5,355 bases of DNA from Candidatus Cloacimonadota bacterium (GTDB lineage Bacteria > Cloacimonadota > Cloacimonadia > Cloacimonadales > TCS61). The notes under the pieces were generated by a model, which was not told the DNA's origin, did not search any database, and was given only the letters and a program-made list of their open reading frames with translations. The stretch is taken from positions 1-5,355 of the forward strand of contig JAFGMF010000060.1 of assembly GCA_016927675.1 (NCBI GenBank), in the 5' to 3' direction. A program made the position numbers and the translations under genes. Shown in pieces: positions 1-5,355 of the stretch (the first letter of the stretch is position 1; each line of letters opens with the position of its first letter).

Positions 1-258
1 CGAAAGAATTTTCCTGAAATAATCTATCCCGGTTGAAGTAAGAGAAAATACGGTACGGGTAGGATTATTGCCTTCGGTGATCTGTTTGCCGGTGATATAC
101 TGTTTCTGTTCAAGCCGATGCAGCGCTTTGTAAACCGAAGCCATCTTAATACCCGCCCAGACATCCAGCTCTCTTTCCTGGAGAAACTGGATGATTTCAT
201 AACCATACATAGGTTTAATATGAAGAAAACCCAGTACAACCATATCAGATTTTGACAT
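1..258 (-). CDS. PadR-family transcriptional regulator, C-terminus cut by the window edge
   Basis: The minus-strand frame starting at the ATG at 258-256 is open to the first base and gives 86 residues, beginning MSKSDMVVLG. The protein shows the PadR winged-helix layout. Residues 7-28 (VVLGFLHIKPMYGYEIIQFL) are the opening helices with the family's G-Y-E-I pattern. Residues about 33-50 (VWAGIKMASVYKALHRLE) contain the recognition helix, with the typical S-V-Y-x-A-L-x-R-L-E signature. Residues about 54-72 form the wing, with the family's R-x-x-F/Y-S-L-T-x-x-G at its end (positions 68-77). PadR proteins are dimeric DNA-binding repressors, often of transporter or stress genes and often autoregulated. 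The ligand and targets cannot be read here. Family members are about 100-190 residues long, so the dimerisation helices lie outside the window. The start is supported by a strong AGGAGG at 268-263, four bases upstream. The family call is firm; whether it is the short or the long (Vir_act_alpha_C) form is unknown. Confidence 0.9.
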   Translation of the reverse strand, partial: MSKSDMVVLGFLHIKPMYGYEIIQFLQERELDVWAGIKMASVYKALHRLEQKQYITGKQITEGNNPTRTVFSLTSTGIDYFRKILS

Positions 259-315
259 ATCTCCTCCTTTCAGGTTGCCTTTTTTATTTTCCCCAACAAT
301 AGTGTCAATAAAAAT

Positions 316-343
316 ATTATAAAGTAGAATAGTTTATTAGCAA
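316..343 (-). promoter_or_regulatory. Candidate sigma-70-type promoter for padR
   Basis: On the minus strand a perfect -10 hexamer TATAAT lies at 321-316. A partial -35 hexamer, TTGCTA (343-338, four of six consensus bases), precedes it with a 16-base spacer. It sits about 58 bases upstream of the padR start codon, in the only spacer between that gene and the macro-domain gene. A downstream direct repeat, CAATA-GTGT-CAATA (297-310), lies between this promoter and the ribosome binding site and could be a regulator site. No start site has been mapped, and AT-rich spacers give such matches by chance. Confidence 0.45.
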
Positions 344-398
344 ATATGTTATCTTCAGGTAGTAATGCGAGGTGCTGATAAGATTATTAGTTGTTCTT

Positions 399-935
399 TT
401 AGCGTAATCTCAATCTCTGCATCTCTTCCTGATAATATCTGTAACTTTTTTCTCCGAAGCTTACAAATATCACCACTTCCGGATATCGATTGTTCTTTAG
501 AAATCCCAGCGTCTCGCTGAATGCTATCTTAACTGCCCGTTCCAGCGGGAAACGATATACTCCGCAACTGATTGCGGGAAATGCTATTTTCTTCACAGCT
601 TTGGCTGATGCCAGTTGAAGACTGTTCCGATAACATTCAGCCAGAAGCTGTTCTTCCCGCTGATTTCCCCCATGCCAGACAGGTCCTGCGGTATGGATCA
701 CATATTTCGCCGGCAGGTTATACCCTTTTGTCAGACGAGCTTCACCTGTTGGACATCCGCCAACAGTTCTGCATTCTTTCAACAGCTCCGGTCCGGCAGC
801 CCGATGGATCGCTCCATCAACGCCACCACCGCCCAATAATGTTGAATTTGCAGCATTAACCACTGCTTCTACCTCTAATTTAGTAATATCCCCATAAATC
901 AGTTCGATCCTTTCGATTAAATCCAGATTACTCAT
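399..935 (-). CDS. Macro-domain O-acetyl-ADP-ribose deacetylase, YmdB/MacroD type
   Basis: This is a 178-residue single-domain macro protein, close to the length of E. coli YmdB (about 177). Proteins of this class bind ADP-ribose and remove the acetyl group from O-acetyl-ADP-ribose, and related members remove mono-ADP-ribose from proteins; they act in the cytosol. Motifs seen in order are GDIT at 15-18; VVNAANSTLLGGGGVDGAIH at 25-44, which includes N30 and D40, matching the catalytic Asn and Asp of YmdB; the C-P-T-G-E-A turn at 61-66; HTAGPVW at 81-87; and ISCGVYRFP at 122-130, the phosphate-binding loop with Y127. All key residues of a working enzyme are present. The ATG at 935-933 has GGAGAG five bases upstream. 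The gene starts 57 bases after the pgi stop on the same strand, so it is probably the last gene of that transcription unit. The link to pgi is not a known functional pairing. The family call is firm; the physiological substrate is not known. Confidence 0.93.
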   Translation of the reverse strand: MSNLDLIERIELIYGDITKLEVEAVVNAANSTLLGGGGVDGAIHRAAGPELLKECRTVGGCPTGEARLTKGYNLPAKYVIHTAGPVWHGGNQREEQLLAECYRNSLQLASAKAVKKIAFPAISCGVYRFPLERAVKIAFSETLGFLKNNRYPEVVIFVSFGEKSYRYYQEEMQRLRLR

Positions 936-941
936 AATCGC

Positions 942-980
942 TCTCCGGTTGATTTTATATTATCCTGATTCGCCGGGAGA
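942..980 (-). promoter_or_regulatory. Imperfect inverted repeat covering the ribosome binding site of the macro-domain gene
   Basis: In the transcript, UCUCCCGG (980-973) can pair with CCGGAGA (948-942) as seven base pairs with one bulged C, around a 24-base loop. The 3' arm contains the GGAGAG Shine-Dalgarno sequence. The structure could dampen translation, or could be chance. It has no U-tract, so it is not an intrinsic terminator. Confidence 0.25.
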
Positions 981-992
981 CCGTTGCAAAAT

Positions 993-2651
993 CTACTCAT
1001 TGTTATCCCAGCTCCTGAACTGATCCATCAAACCACGCGTAGAAGAATCGTGATCAAAACCGGATTGTTCGTTCTGCAATTCAGTCAGAATCGTTTTCGC
1101 CAGTTTCTTACCGAGTTCGACTCCCCACTGATCGAAACTGTAGATATTCCAGATAACTCCCTGAACAAAGATTTTATGTTCATAAATCGCGATCAGGCTA
1201 CCCAGAACCCGGGGAGTCAATTTTCTGAAAAGGATCGAATTGGTCGGTCTGTTACCCGGAAATACCCGAAAAGGCAGTTCTTTTTCGATCTCGGCTTCGC
1301 TGTATCCGGAATGTTCCATTTCTTTGCGTACTTCATCTCTGGTCCTGCCAAGCATCAGTGCTTCTGTCTGAGCAAAGAAATTCGCCAGCAGTTTTTGATG
1401 ATGATCTCCCAGGGGATTATGGCTAATGGCCGGAGCAAGAAAATCGCAGGGGATCGTCTTCGTACCCTGGTGAATCAACTGATAAAATGCATGCTGTCCA
1501 TTAGTTCCGGCTTCTCCCCATACGACCGGTCCTGTCTGATAATTTACAGTTTCTCCTTTTCGATCAACGTTCTTTCCGTTACTTTCCATATTTCCCTGCT
1601 GAAAATAAGCAGGGAAGCGATGCATATATTGATCATAAGGCAGGATCGTCTCAGATGTTGTTCCCCAGAAATTATTGTACCAGATTCCGATCAAGGCAAG
1701 TATAACGGGGATGTTCTGCCGAAAAGGTTTTTCTCTGAAATGGATGTCCACTGCTTCGGCACCGGCAAGAAGATCCTGATAATTGCTGAAGCCAATTGTG
1801 CAGGCGATGGATAATCCAATTGCAGACCAGAGAGAATATCTTCCACCGACCCAGTCCCAGAATTCGAACATGTTTTCGGGATCTATACCGAATTTTACGA
1901 CTTCCTCACGATTGGTGGAAACGGCAATAAAATGTTTTTTGATCTGCTCCTGATCATAAGCCTTATCCAGAAACCAGAGTCGCGCTGTATGAGCATTGGT
2001 CATAGTTTCCTGAGTTGTAAATGTTTTGGAGGCAATAATGAAAAGTGTTGTTTCCGGATCAATATGTTTAAGGGTTTCCGATATATGAGTGCCATCTATA
2101 TTGGAAACGAAATAAGGTTTTATCCCGCTTTTCCAATAAGGCTTGAGTGCTTCCGTAACCATCACGGGACCCAGATCGGAACCCCCTATCCCGATATTTA
2201 CCAGAGTCGAAATCTTTTTACCTGTGAATCCCTTCCATTCACCGGAAAGAATTTTCCCGGAAAATATTTCCATTTTTTTTAACACTTCTTTCACTCCGGG
2301 CATTACGTTTTTACCATCTAAAAAAACAGGTGCCCCGCTGAGATTGCGTAAAGCAGTGTGAAGAGCTGCCCGATTTTCAGTTTCGTTGATCCTATCGCCC
2401 CGAAACATCGCTTCGATAGAATCTTTTAATTTAAGTTCATCTGCCAGCTCACAAAGCAATTCCAGAGTTTTTTCATTCACAATGTTTTTGGAATAATCCA
2501 CCAGAATATCCTCAAAAAGTAGATGAAGCCTGGTAAATCTTTCTTCATCTTCCTGAAAAAGCTGTTTCATCATAATTTTACTCATTTCCTTATAATGATC
2601 CTGTAATTTCTGCCAGCTTTCAGCAGTGACCGGATTGATCTTGTGCAGCAT
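993..2651 (-). CDS. pgi: Glucose-6-phosphate isomerase
   Basis: A 552-residue protein that interconverts glucose 6-phosphate and fructose 6-phosphate in glycolysis and gluconeogenesis, acting as a cytosolic dimer. Length and motif spacing match the long proteobacterial/eukaryotic-type enzymes (E. coli Pgi is 549). Sugar-phosphate binding motifs are NIGIGGSDLGP at 152-162 and SKTFTTQET at 208-216. The family signature WDWVGGRYSLWSAIGL at 265-280 carries R271. The catalytic residues are E356 in QGNMESNGK, H387 in GTNGQHAFYQ and K515 in WGVELGKKLA, each offset by one from E. coli E355, H386 and K514. No truncation or insertion is seen. The ATG at 2651-2649 follows a strong AGGAGG about four bases upstream, and the gene ends in TAG. 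It lies 65 bases after the CbrA-like flavoprotein and 57 bases before the macro-domain gene, all in the same direction, so it is probably co-transcribed with them. No other glycolytic gene is in the window. Confidence 0.98.
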   Translation of the reverse strand: MLHKINPVTAESWQKLQDHYKEMSKIMMKQLFQEDEERFTRLHLLFEDILVDYSKNIVNEKTLELLCELADELKLKDSIEAMFRGDRINETENRAALHTALRNLSGAPVFLDGKNVMPGVKEVLKKMEIFSGKILSGEWKGFTGKKISTLVNIGIGGSDLGPVMVTEALKPYWKSGIKPYFVSNIDGTHISETLKHIDPETTLFIIASKTFTTQETMTNAHTARLWFLDKAYDQEQIKKHFIAVSTNREEVVKFGIDPENMFEFWDWVGGRYSLWSAIGLSIACTIGFSNYQDLLAGAEAVDIHFREKPFRQNIPVILALIGIWYNNFWGTTSETILPYDQYMHRFPAYFQQGNMESNGKNVDRKGETVNYQTGPVVWGEAGTNGQHAFYQLIHQGTKTIPCDFLAPAISHNPLGDHHQKLLANFFAQTEALMLGRTRDEVRKEMEHSGYSEAEIEKELPFRVFPGNRPTNSILFRKLTPRVLGSLIAIYEHKIFVQGVIWNIYSFDQWGVELGKKLAKTILTELQNEQSGFDHDSSTRGLMDQFRSWDNNE

Positions 2652-2716
2652 TCAACCTCCTCTTATCATTATCAGTATTACTAGCTCCTGTGTTCAGATA
2701 ATCAGAAAGAAAAAAA

Positions 2717-3766
2717 TTATTGCCTGTCATGAATCTTTACAGATCCAATATTCAACCTGAAAATTATATTTCTTGTCACTTCATTGTACATTAACAATCC
2801 CTTTAATGATTTTTGGAAAATGTTAATTTTTAATCCGCGGGAATATTTCTGATATCTTTTACTCCAGCCATCAAATGAAATGTTCATAGCTCTGGTCAGC
2901 AGAAAAGCACTTTTATAGGCATAGCTTAAACCTTCGGCTGAACTTGGACTGATAAACCCTGCGGCTTCTCCGATCAATGCTGTTTGAACACCATTCGTTT
3001 TAATATCTTTTATCCCAGGTCGGATTAGATAACTTGCATTTATCTTGACCGGTTCGTCTATTTCATAGCCAATCGATTTAATACTCTGGATCAGATCATG
3101 ATATTTTTTTCTTGGATTATCCCCTTCAATAAATGCGCCTCCGATCAAAATCTTATTACTTTTAGGTATAAGCCATGAGTAGAAATCGGTAATCCCGGGA
3201 TGAAAAAAAACACCGAAATGATTAATGCCTATTTTGTTTTCATATTCACCTTGAATAGCAAGATATTTGTTCATTTTTTTAAAATCATTGAATTCCGTTT
3301 TGCGCACCTGCGAATATGCCCCATCTGCTCCAACCAGGATTTTACACTGCAGTTGATCGATTATATCACCTGTTTTGACAAAGACGGTTACGATTTTATT
3401 ATTTACTTCATGGCTGATATAAATCGTATTTTTTCTAATTTCTACTGTTTGTGGTACGGATTCTAATAGATAATTATCCAGATCTGATCTGTTAACATTG
3501 GTATAATGCCTCTGATAATTGCGATACTTGCCTGTTTTCAGATCGTAGGCGCGCACATAAAACAATTGAGGATCAGACATTATGTTTCTTGGAATTCCCA
3601 TATCGAAGCTGGCCAGCATCTTTTGTGCATCCGGTGCTATCAATCCGCCACAGCATTTTCCCTGCTTATTCGTTCTGTCAATCAGCAGTGTTTTATATCT
3701 ATCCGAGATATTTCTCGCAAAAGTAGCTCCAGCCGGTCCGCCACCAATAACAATCAGATCATACAA
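2717..3766 (-). CDS. CbrA-like FAD-dependent oxidoreductase (geranylgeranyl reductase superfamily), TTG start
   Basis: A 349-residue flavoprotein. An N-terminal Rossmann segment (YDLIVIGGGPAGATFARN, residues 2-19, with the G-G-G-P-A-G dinucleotide loop at 8-13) binds FAD. CCGGLIAPDAQ at 38-48, NYQRHYTNVNR at 83-93, ILVGADGAYSQVRK at 143-156 and ALIGEAAGFISPSSAEGLSYA at 263-283 follow the pattern I recall for E. coli CbrA (YidS, about 354 residues). That pattern is shared more broadly with geranylgeranyl reductases, which saturate isoprenoid chains. Overproduced E. coli CbrA is known to confer colicin M tolerance; its reaction is unproven and may involve a polyprenyl carrier. No transmembrane segment is evident. 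The start must be TTG at 3766-3764: a TAA lies directly in frame before it, the next Met is residue 50, and only this start keeps the FAD loop. The gene lies 34 bases after the alkyltransferase-like gene and 65 before pgi. The flavoprotein family is firm; the substrate is inferred. Confidence 0.88.
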   Translation of the reverse strand: MYDLIVIGGGPAGATFARNISDRYKTLLIDRTNKQGKCCGGLIAPDAQKMLASFDMGIPRNIMSDPQLFYVRAYDLKTGKYRNYQRHYTNVNRSDLDNYLLESVPQTVEIRKNTIYISHEVNNKIVTVFVKTGDIIDQLQCKILVGADGAYSQVRKTEFNDFKKMNKYLAIQGEYENKIGINHFGVFFHPGITDFYSWLIPKSNKILIGGAFIEGDNPRKKYHDLIQSIKSIGYEIDEPVKINASYLIRPGIKDIKTNGVQTALIGEAAGFISPSSAEGLSYAYKSAFLLTRAMNISFDGWSKRYQKYSRGLKINIFQKSLKGLLMYNEVTRNIIFRLNIGSVKIHDRQ

Positions 3767-3776
3767 TTATGACTCC
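3764..3776 (-). promoter_or_regulatory. Ribosome binding site and TTG start of the flavoprotein gene
   Basis: GGAG at 3776-3773 stands six bases before TTG (3766-3764). An in-frame TAA at 3769-3767 touches the start codon, so translation cannot begin further upstream. The nearby ATG at 3763-3761 is in another frame. The rare start codon implies lower initiation than for pgi or padR, which have ATG and AGGAGG. Confidence 0.75.
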
Positions 3777-3800
3777 ATCTTTTATCCGTCTGAAAAAAGT

Positions 3801-4112
3801 TCAGCCTTTCCAGAGAAATTTTTTCAGATCGATCACACCATCTCTGTTAATACTAACACCTTCATTTTTGAGCATCGCTTCCTGCATTTTTCTGCCGTCT
3901 TCATCTTGCAGGCTTATTCTGCCCCGGGCATTAACTACCCGATGCCAGGGAAGATTTTCATCCGCAGTTGCAGCATGTAAAGCATAACCTACCATTCTCG
4001 CCAACCGGGAATATCCTGCCAGATCGGCGATCTGTCCATACGTGGCAACCTGTCCTGCAGGGATTTGACGAATTACCTGATAGATCCTCTGATATGCTTC
4101 ACTCTTTACCAT
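3801..4112 (-). CDS. Alkyltransferase-like protein (ATL), MGMT-family DNA-binding repair protein without the active-site Cys
   Basis: A 103-residue protein equal to the C-terminal DNA-binding domain of O6-alkylguanine-DNA alkyltransferase. It shows VIRQIPAGQVATYGQIA at 13-29, with Y25 of the helix-turn-helix region, and ARMVGYALHA at 38-47, where R39 matches the arginine finger that flips the damaged base. NLPWHRVVNARG is at 53-64. The active-site motif is PWHR (W56), where true alkyltransferases have PCHR, so the protein cannot accept an alkyl group on Cys. Proteins of this type (E. coli Atl/YbaZ, yeast Atl1) bind O6-alkylguanine in DNA and hand it to nucleotide excision repair. Length, about 100 residues, is normal for the class and no N-terminal methyltransferase domain is present. 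The ATG at 4112-4110 has GAGGAG at 4126-4121, eight bases upstream. It is probably the first gene of the unit running through the flavoprotein, pgi and the macro gene. An automated annotation may wrongly call it a methylated-DNA-cysteine methyltransferase. Confidence 0.94.
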   Translation of the reverse strand: MVKSEAYQRIYQVIRQIPAGQVATYGQIADLAGYSRLARMVGYALHAATADENLPWHRVVNARGRISLQDEDGRKMQEAMLKNEGVSINRDGVIDLKKFLWKG

Positions 4113-4180
4113 TGCAATATCTCCTCAACAAGTAATAATGTTTCCCCATCAACTCGGATAATTTAATCCTGAATCTGTTC

Positions 4181-4208
4181 TTCAGAAACAACTTATTTTT
4201 CAGAAACA
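4181..4208. repeat. Tandem pair of 10-bp direct repeats, 18-bp period
   Basis: TTCAGAAACA occurs at 4181-4190 and again, exactly, at 4199-4208, separated by eight bases. The pair lies about 70-95 bases upstream of the ATL start codon, where a transcription-factor site would be expected. The regular spacing could mark a two-site operator, but AT-rich spacers hold chance repeats. Confidence 0.6.
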
Positions 4209-4232
4209 GAAAAGTGAAAACCTTTTTTCTGT
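4206..4232. repeat. 8-bp perfect inverted repeat in the spacer
   Basis: ACAGAAAA (4206-4213) is the exact reverse complement of TTTTCTGT (4225-4232), with an 11-base loop. The left arm overlaps the second copy of the TTCAGAAACA direct repeat. It has few GC pairs and no trailing T-run on either strand, so it is more likely an operator-like element or chance than a terminator. Confidence 0.4.
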
Positions 4233-4258
4233 AAAGAATGAATTTGAATGGATCCTGT

Positions 4259-4287
4259 ATAGGAAAAAAAATGCAGAGTAATCCTAT
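4259..4287 (-). terminator. Weak candidate terminator after the permease gene
   Basis: The permease stop codon (4286-4284) lies in an inverted repeat: ATAGGA (4287-4282 in transcript order) pairs with TCCTAT (4264-4259). An eight-T run (4271-4264) lies within the loop and 3' arm. A canonical terminator has a GC-rich stem before the T-run, which is absent. GCAG and CTGC flanking the stop could form a four-pair alternative stem just before the T-run. This may slow or partly end transcription. Confidence 0.25.
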
Positions 4288-5180
4288 TTAACCGAAGCTG
4301 CCGGTCTTTTCCCGGTTTTAAACAGGTATATCTGAGATACGATCATCCCGGTCAGCATCAGGGAACAGCCCAGTAAGGCGCGCCCGGAAAGTGATTCATT
4401 GAGGATCATCCAACCACCCAGTAAAGCGACAACTGCTTCCAGGCTGAGGATAATGGCGGCATGAGCAGGATGTGCATCCCGTTGAGCCCGAGCCTGCAGG
4501 GTAAAAGCCACTCCGACAGAAAATATTCCTGCATAACCGATAGTCGGCAAGGCTGATAACATGGCGCCAGAAGATATCCTTTCGGAAAAAAGCGCAATTC
4601 CCAGACTGAGAATAGCAGTTAGAGAATATTGATAAAAGGCAAGTAAAAGGTAATCGCTTTTTTTGACATTATAATCTACCAGCAGAACATGTATAGCCCA
4701 GAAAAAAGCGCTGCCGAGAACAAGCAGATCACCGGTGATCAGCTTGAAATCACTGTTAATCGTTAACAAATACAATCCTGCCGCAGAGAGAAATGCTCCG
4801 ATCCAAGTGGCAATGTTCGTTTTATGCCTGATGAAAATGCCTAACAATGGTACGATAACCACATAAAGCCCTGTGATGAAACCAGCTTTCCCGGAAGTTG
4901 TAAATACTATTCCACATTGCTGTAAAGATGAAGCGATAAACAGTGCGAAACCTGTGATCAGCCAGCCAAATGATGGTAAACCGGAAAATATTTTACAAAA
5001 AGATTGTTCTCGCTTCAGAAGCAGTAACAGGATGAACAAAGAACCAAGGCTGAATCTTGCAGCATTAAAACTCCAGGGACCGATAAATTCCATGCCTTTG
5101 CGCTGAGCTACAAAAGCAAAACCCCAGATAACAGAAGCTGTGAACAGCAGCAGATCAGTCTTAAGTAAAGCTCTTTTCAC
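4284..5180 (-). CDS. EamA-family (drug/metabolite transporter superfamily) inner-membrane permease
   Basis: A 298-residue protein with two tandem EamA repeats and about ten predicted membrane helices, near residues 9-28, 38-56, 72-91, 98-117, 124-141, 150-167, 177-198, 212-228, 240-258 and 266-287. Length and layout are typical for DMT-superfamily exporters. The first repeat opens with SVIWGFAFVAQRKGM at 16-30 followed by GPWSFNAARF at 34-43, common in this family. The second repeat carries GSAFFWAIHVLLV at 156-168, and helix 9 carries the usual S-L-E-A-V at 246-250 with NESLSG at 261-266. Family members export amino acids, metabolites or drugs; the substrate cannot be read. The start is GTG at 5180-5178: an in-frame TAA lies three codons upstream, and the start places helix 1 nine residues in. 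No convincing Shine-Dalgarno sequence precedes it. A 171-base spacer separates it from the ATL gene, so it is probably a separate unit. Confidence 0.9.
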   Translation of the reverse strand: MKRALLKTDLLLFTASVIWGFAFVAQRKGMEFIGPWSFNAARFSLGSLFILLLLLKREQSFCKIFSGLPSFGWLITGFALFIASSLQQCGIVFTTSGKAGFITGLYVVIVPLLGIFIRHKTNIATWIGAFLSAAGLYLLTINSDFKLITGDLLVLGSAFFWAIHVLLVDYNVKKSDYLLLAFYQYSLTAILSLGIALFSERISSGAMLSALPTIGYAGIFSVGVAFTLQARAQRDAHPAHAAIILSLEAVVALLGGWMILNESLSGRALLGCSLMLTGMIVSQIYLFKTGKRPAASVK

Positions 5181-5269
5181 GAGAGATTATCTATCTGCAT
5201 AAAGGTAAATATAACCTGGATTAACACTTTCTTTATTTATAGAACAATTTTTCATGTGCTTTAATAACC

Positions 5270-5355
5270 CCTGTCACACTGCCTGTCCCGTCGTAGTTTC
5301 GAAAACCTTCGGAACGAAGTCGGAAGTAGGATCCGGCAACTGCCGGAGACGTATC
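5270..5355. repeat. GC-rich hairpin-forming intergenic repeat-like sequence, runs off the right edge
   Basis: Bases 5281-5355 are about 56% GC, against an AT-rich spacer just to the left, and encode no supported protein. Two short stems are visible. GTTTCG (5296-5301) pairs with CGGAAC (5310-5315), with one G-U pair. TCCGGC (5332-5337) pairs perfectly with GCCGGA (5342-5347) around a four-base loop. An alternative stem, CTTCG/CGAAG, lies at 5307-5319. CCTGTC is repeated at 5270 and 5282. The last three bases, ATC, repeat those at 5331-5333, which would allow a tandem unit of 22 bases to begin again at the edge, but three bases prove nothing. It resembles a dispersed palindromic intergenic repeat. 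The full extent and copy number cannot be seen. Confidence 0.5.

Larger units (their letters stand above)
4113..4283. other. Spacer between the permease and the ATL gene
   Basis: No coding sequence is supported in these 171 AT-rich bases. Reading from the permease side, the spacer has an inverted repeat with a U-run, an 8-bp stem at 4206-4232, a tandem 10-bp repeat at 4181-4208, a near-palindrome around GGAT...ATCC at 4156-4169, and then the ATL ribosome binding site. The promoter of the downstream unit should lie here. The best hexamer pairs I find are weak (for example TTGTTT with TTAAAT at 19 bases), so I do not assign one. Confidence 0.5.

Noticed and set aside
24..239. A 71-codon minus-strand open frame over the padR region
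   Set aside because: The overlapping frame starting at 258 gives a clear PadR winged-helix protein with a strong ribosome binding site, so this frame is a shadow.
951..990. Promoter-like TTGCAA and GATAAT between pgi and the macro-domain gene
   Set aside because: The spacer is 19 bases and the -35 matches only four of six positions, so it is no better than chance in this AT-rich gap.
984..1814. A 276-codon open frame on the plus strand opposite pgi
   Set aside because: It lies wholly antisense to the unambiguous pgi gene, shows no recognisable family motif in its translation, and has no supporting ribosome binding site that I could see.
2668..2696. Promoter-like pair TGAACA / GATAAT with 17-base spacing upstream of pgi
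   Set aside because: A start seven bases after this -10 would fall inside the pgi Shine-Dalgarno sequence, so it cannot easily yield a translatable message.
2709..2760. Seven-T run right after the flavoprotein stop, considered as an intrinsic terminator
   Set aside because: No GC-rich stem precedes the T-run on the minus strand.
3582..3987. Plus-strand open frames of 132 and 72 codons across the flavoprotein/ATL junction
   Set aside because: Both are antisense to two well-supported genes and their translations show no domain signature.
5281..5355. CRISPR array or integron attC site at the right edge
   Set aside because: No repeated unit with spacers can be shown, and the core sites of attC are not recognisable; only hairpins and short submotifs are seen.
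1..5355. A toxin-antitoxin, phage-defence or biosynthetic system built from the macro-domain, PadR and flavoprotein genes
   Set aside because: The macro protein is a standard YmdB-type deacetylase with no adjacent ADP-ribosyltransferase toxin (DarT-like), and no nuclease, reverse transcriptase, transposase or synthase is present.

Overview
The window holds six protein genes, all on the minus strand, with no RNA gene, transposase or CRISPR array visible. Five genes are complete. The sixth, a PadR-type regulator, runs off the left edge. The DNA is AT-rich between genes, and four of the six genes have a clear purine-rich Shine-Dalgarno sequence (AGGAGG or close to it). This points to a bacterial chromosome. 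I cannot fix the phylum from sequence alone. The GC-rich hairpin sequence at the right edge reminds me of intergenic repeats in uncultured Cloacimonadota-type genomes, but that is a weak impression and not evidence.

Read in the direction of transcription (right to left), the layout is: a GC-rich, hairpin-forming, repeat-like tail (about 5270-5355); a ten-helix EamA/DMT permease with a GTG start (4284-5180); a 170-base spacer with a tandem 10-bp repeat and inverted repeats; an alkyltransferase-like DNA-repair protein with PWHR instead of PCHR (3801-4112); a CbrA/geranylgeranyl-reductase-type flavoprotein with a TTG start (2717-3766); glucose-6-phosphate isomerase (993-2651); a macro-domain ADP-ribose deacetylase of the YmdB type (399-935); a 140-base promoter-bearing spacer; and the PadR-family regulator (1-258).

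The gaps of 34, 65 and 57 bases between the alkyltransferase-like gene, the flavoprotein, pgi and the macro-domain gene suggest one transcription unit of four genes. The permease upstream and padR downstream are set apart by longer spacers and probably have their own signals. The products do not form one known pathway. Pgi is central carbon metabolism, the alkyltransferase-like protein is DNA-damage recognition, the macro protein is ADP-ribose metabolism, and the flavoprotein probably reduces an isoprenoid or a similar lipid. I see ordinary housekeeping and accessory genes, not a defence island or an obvious new system. The items most worth a second look are the right-edge repeat, the flavoprotein with its non-ATG start, and the small repeats in the 4113-4283 spacer.
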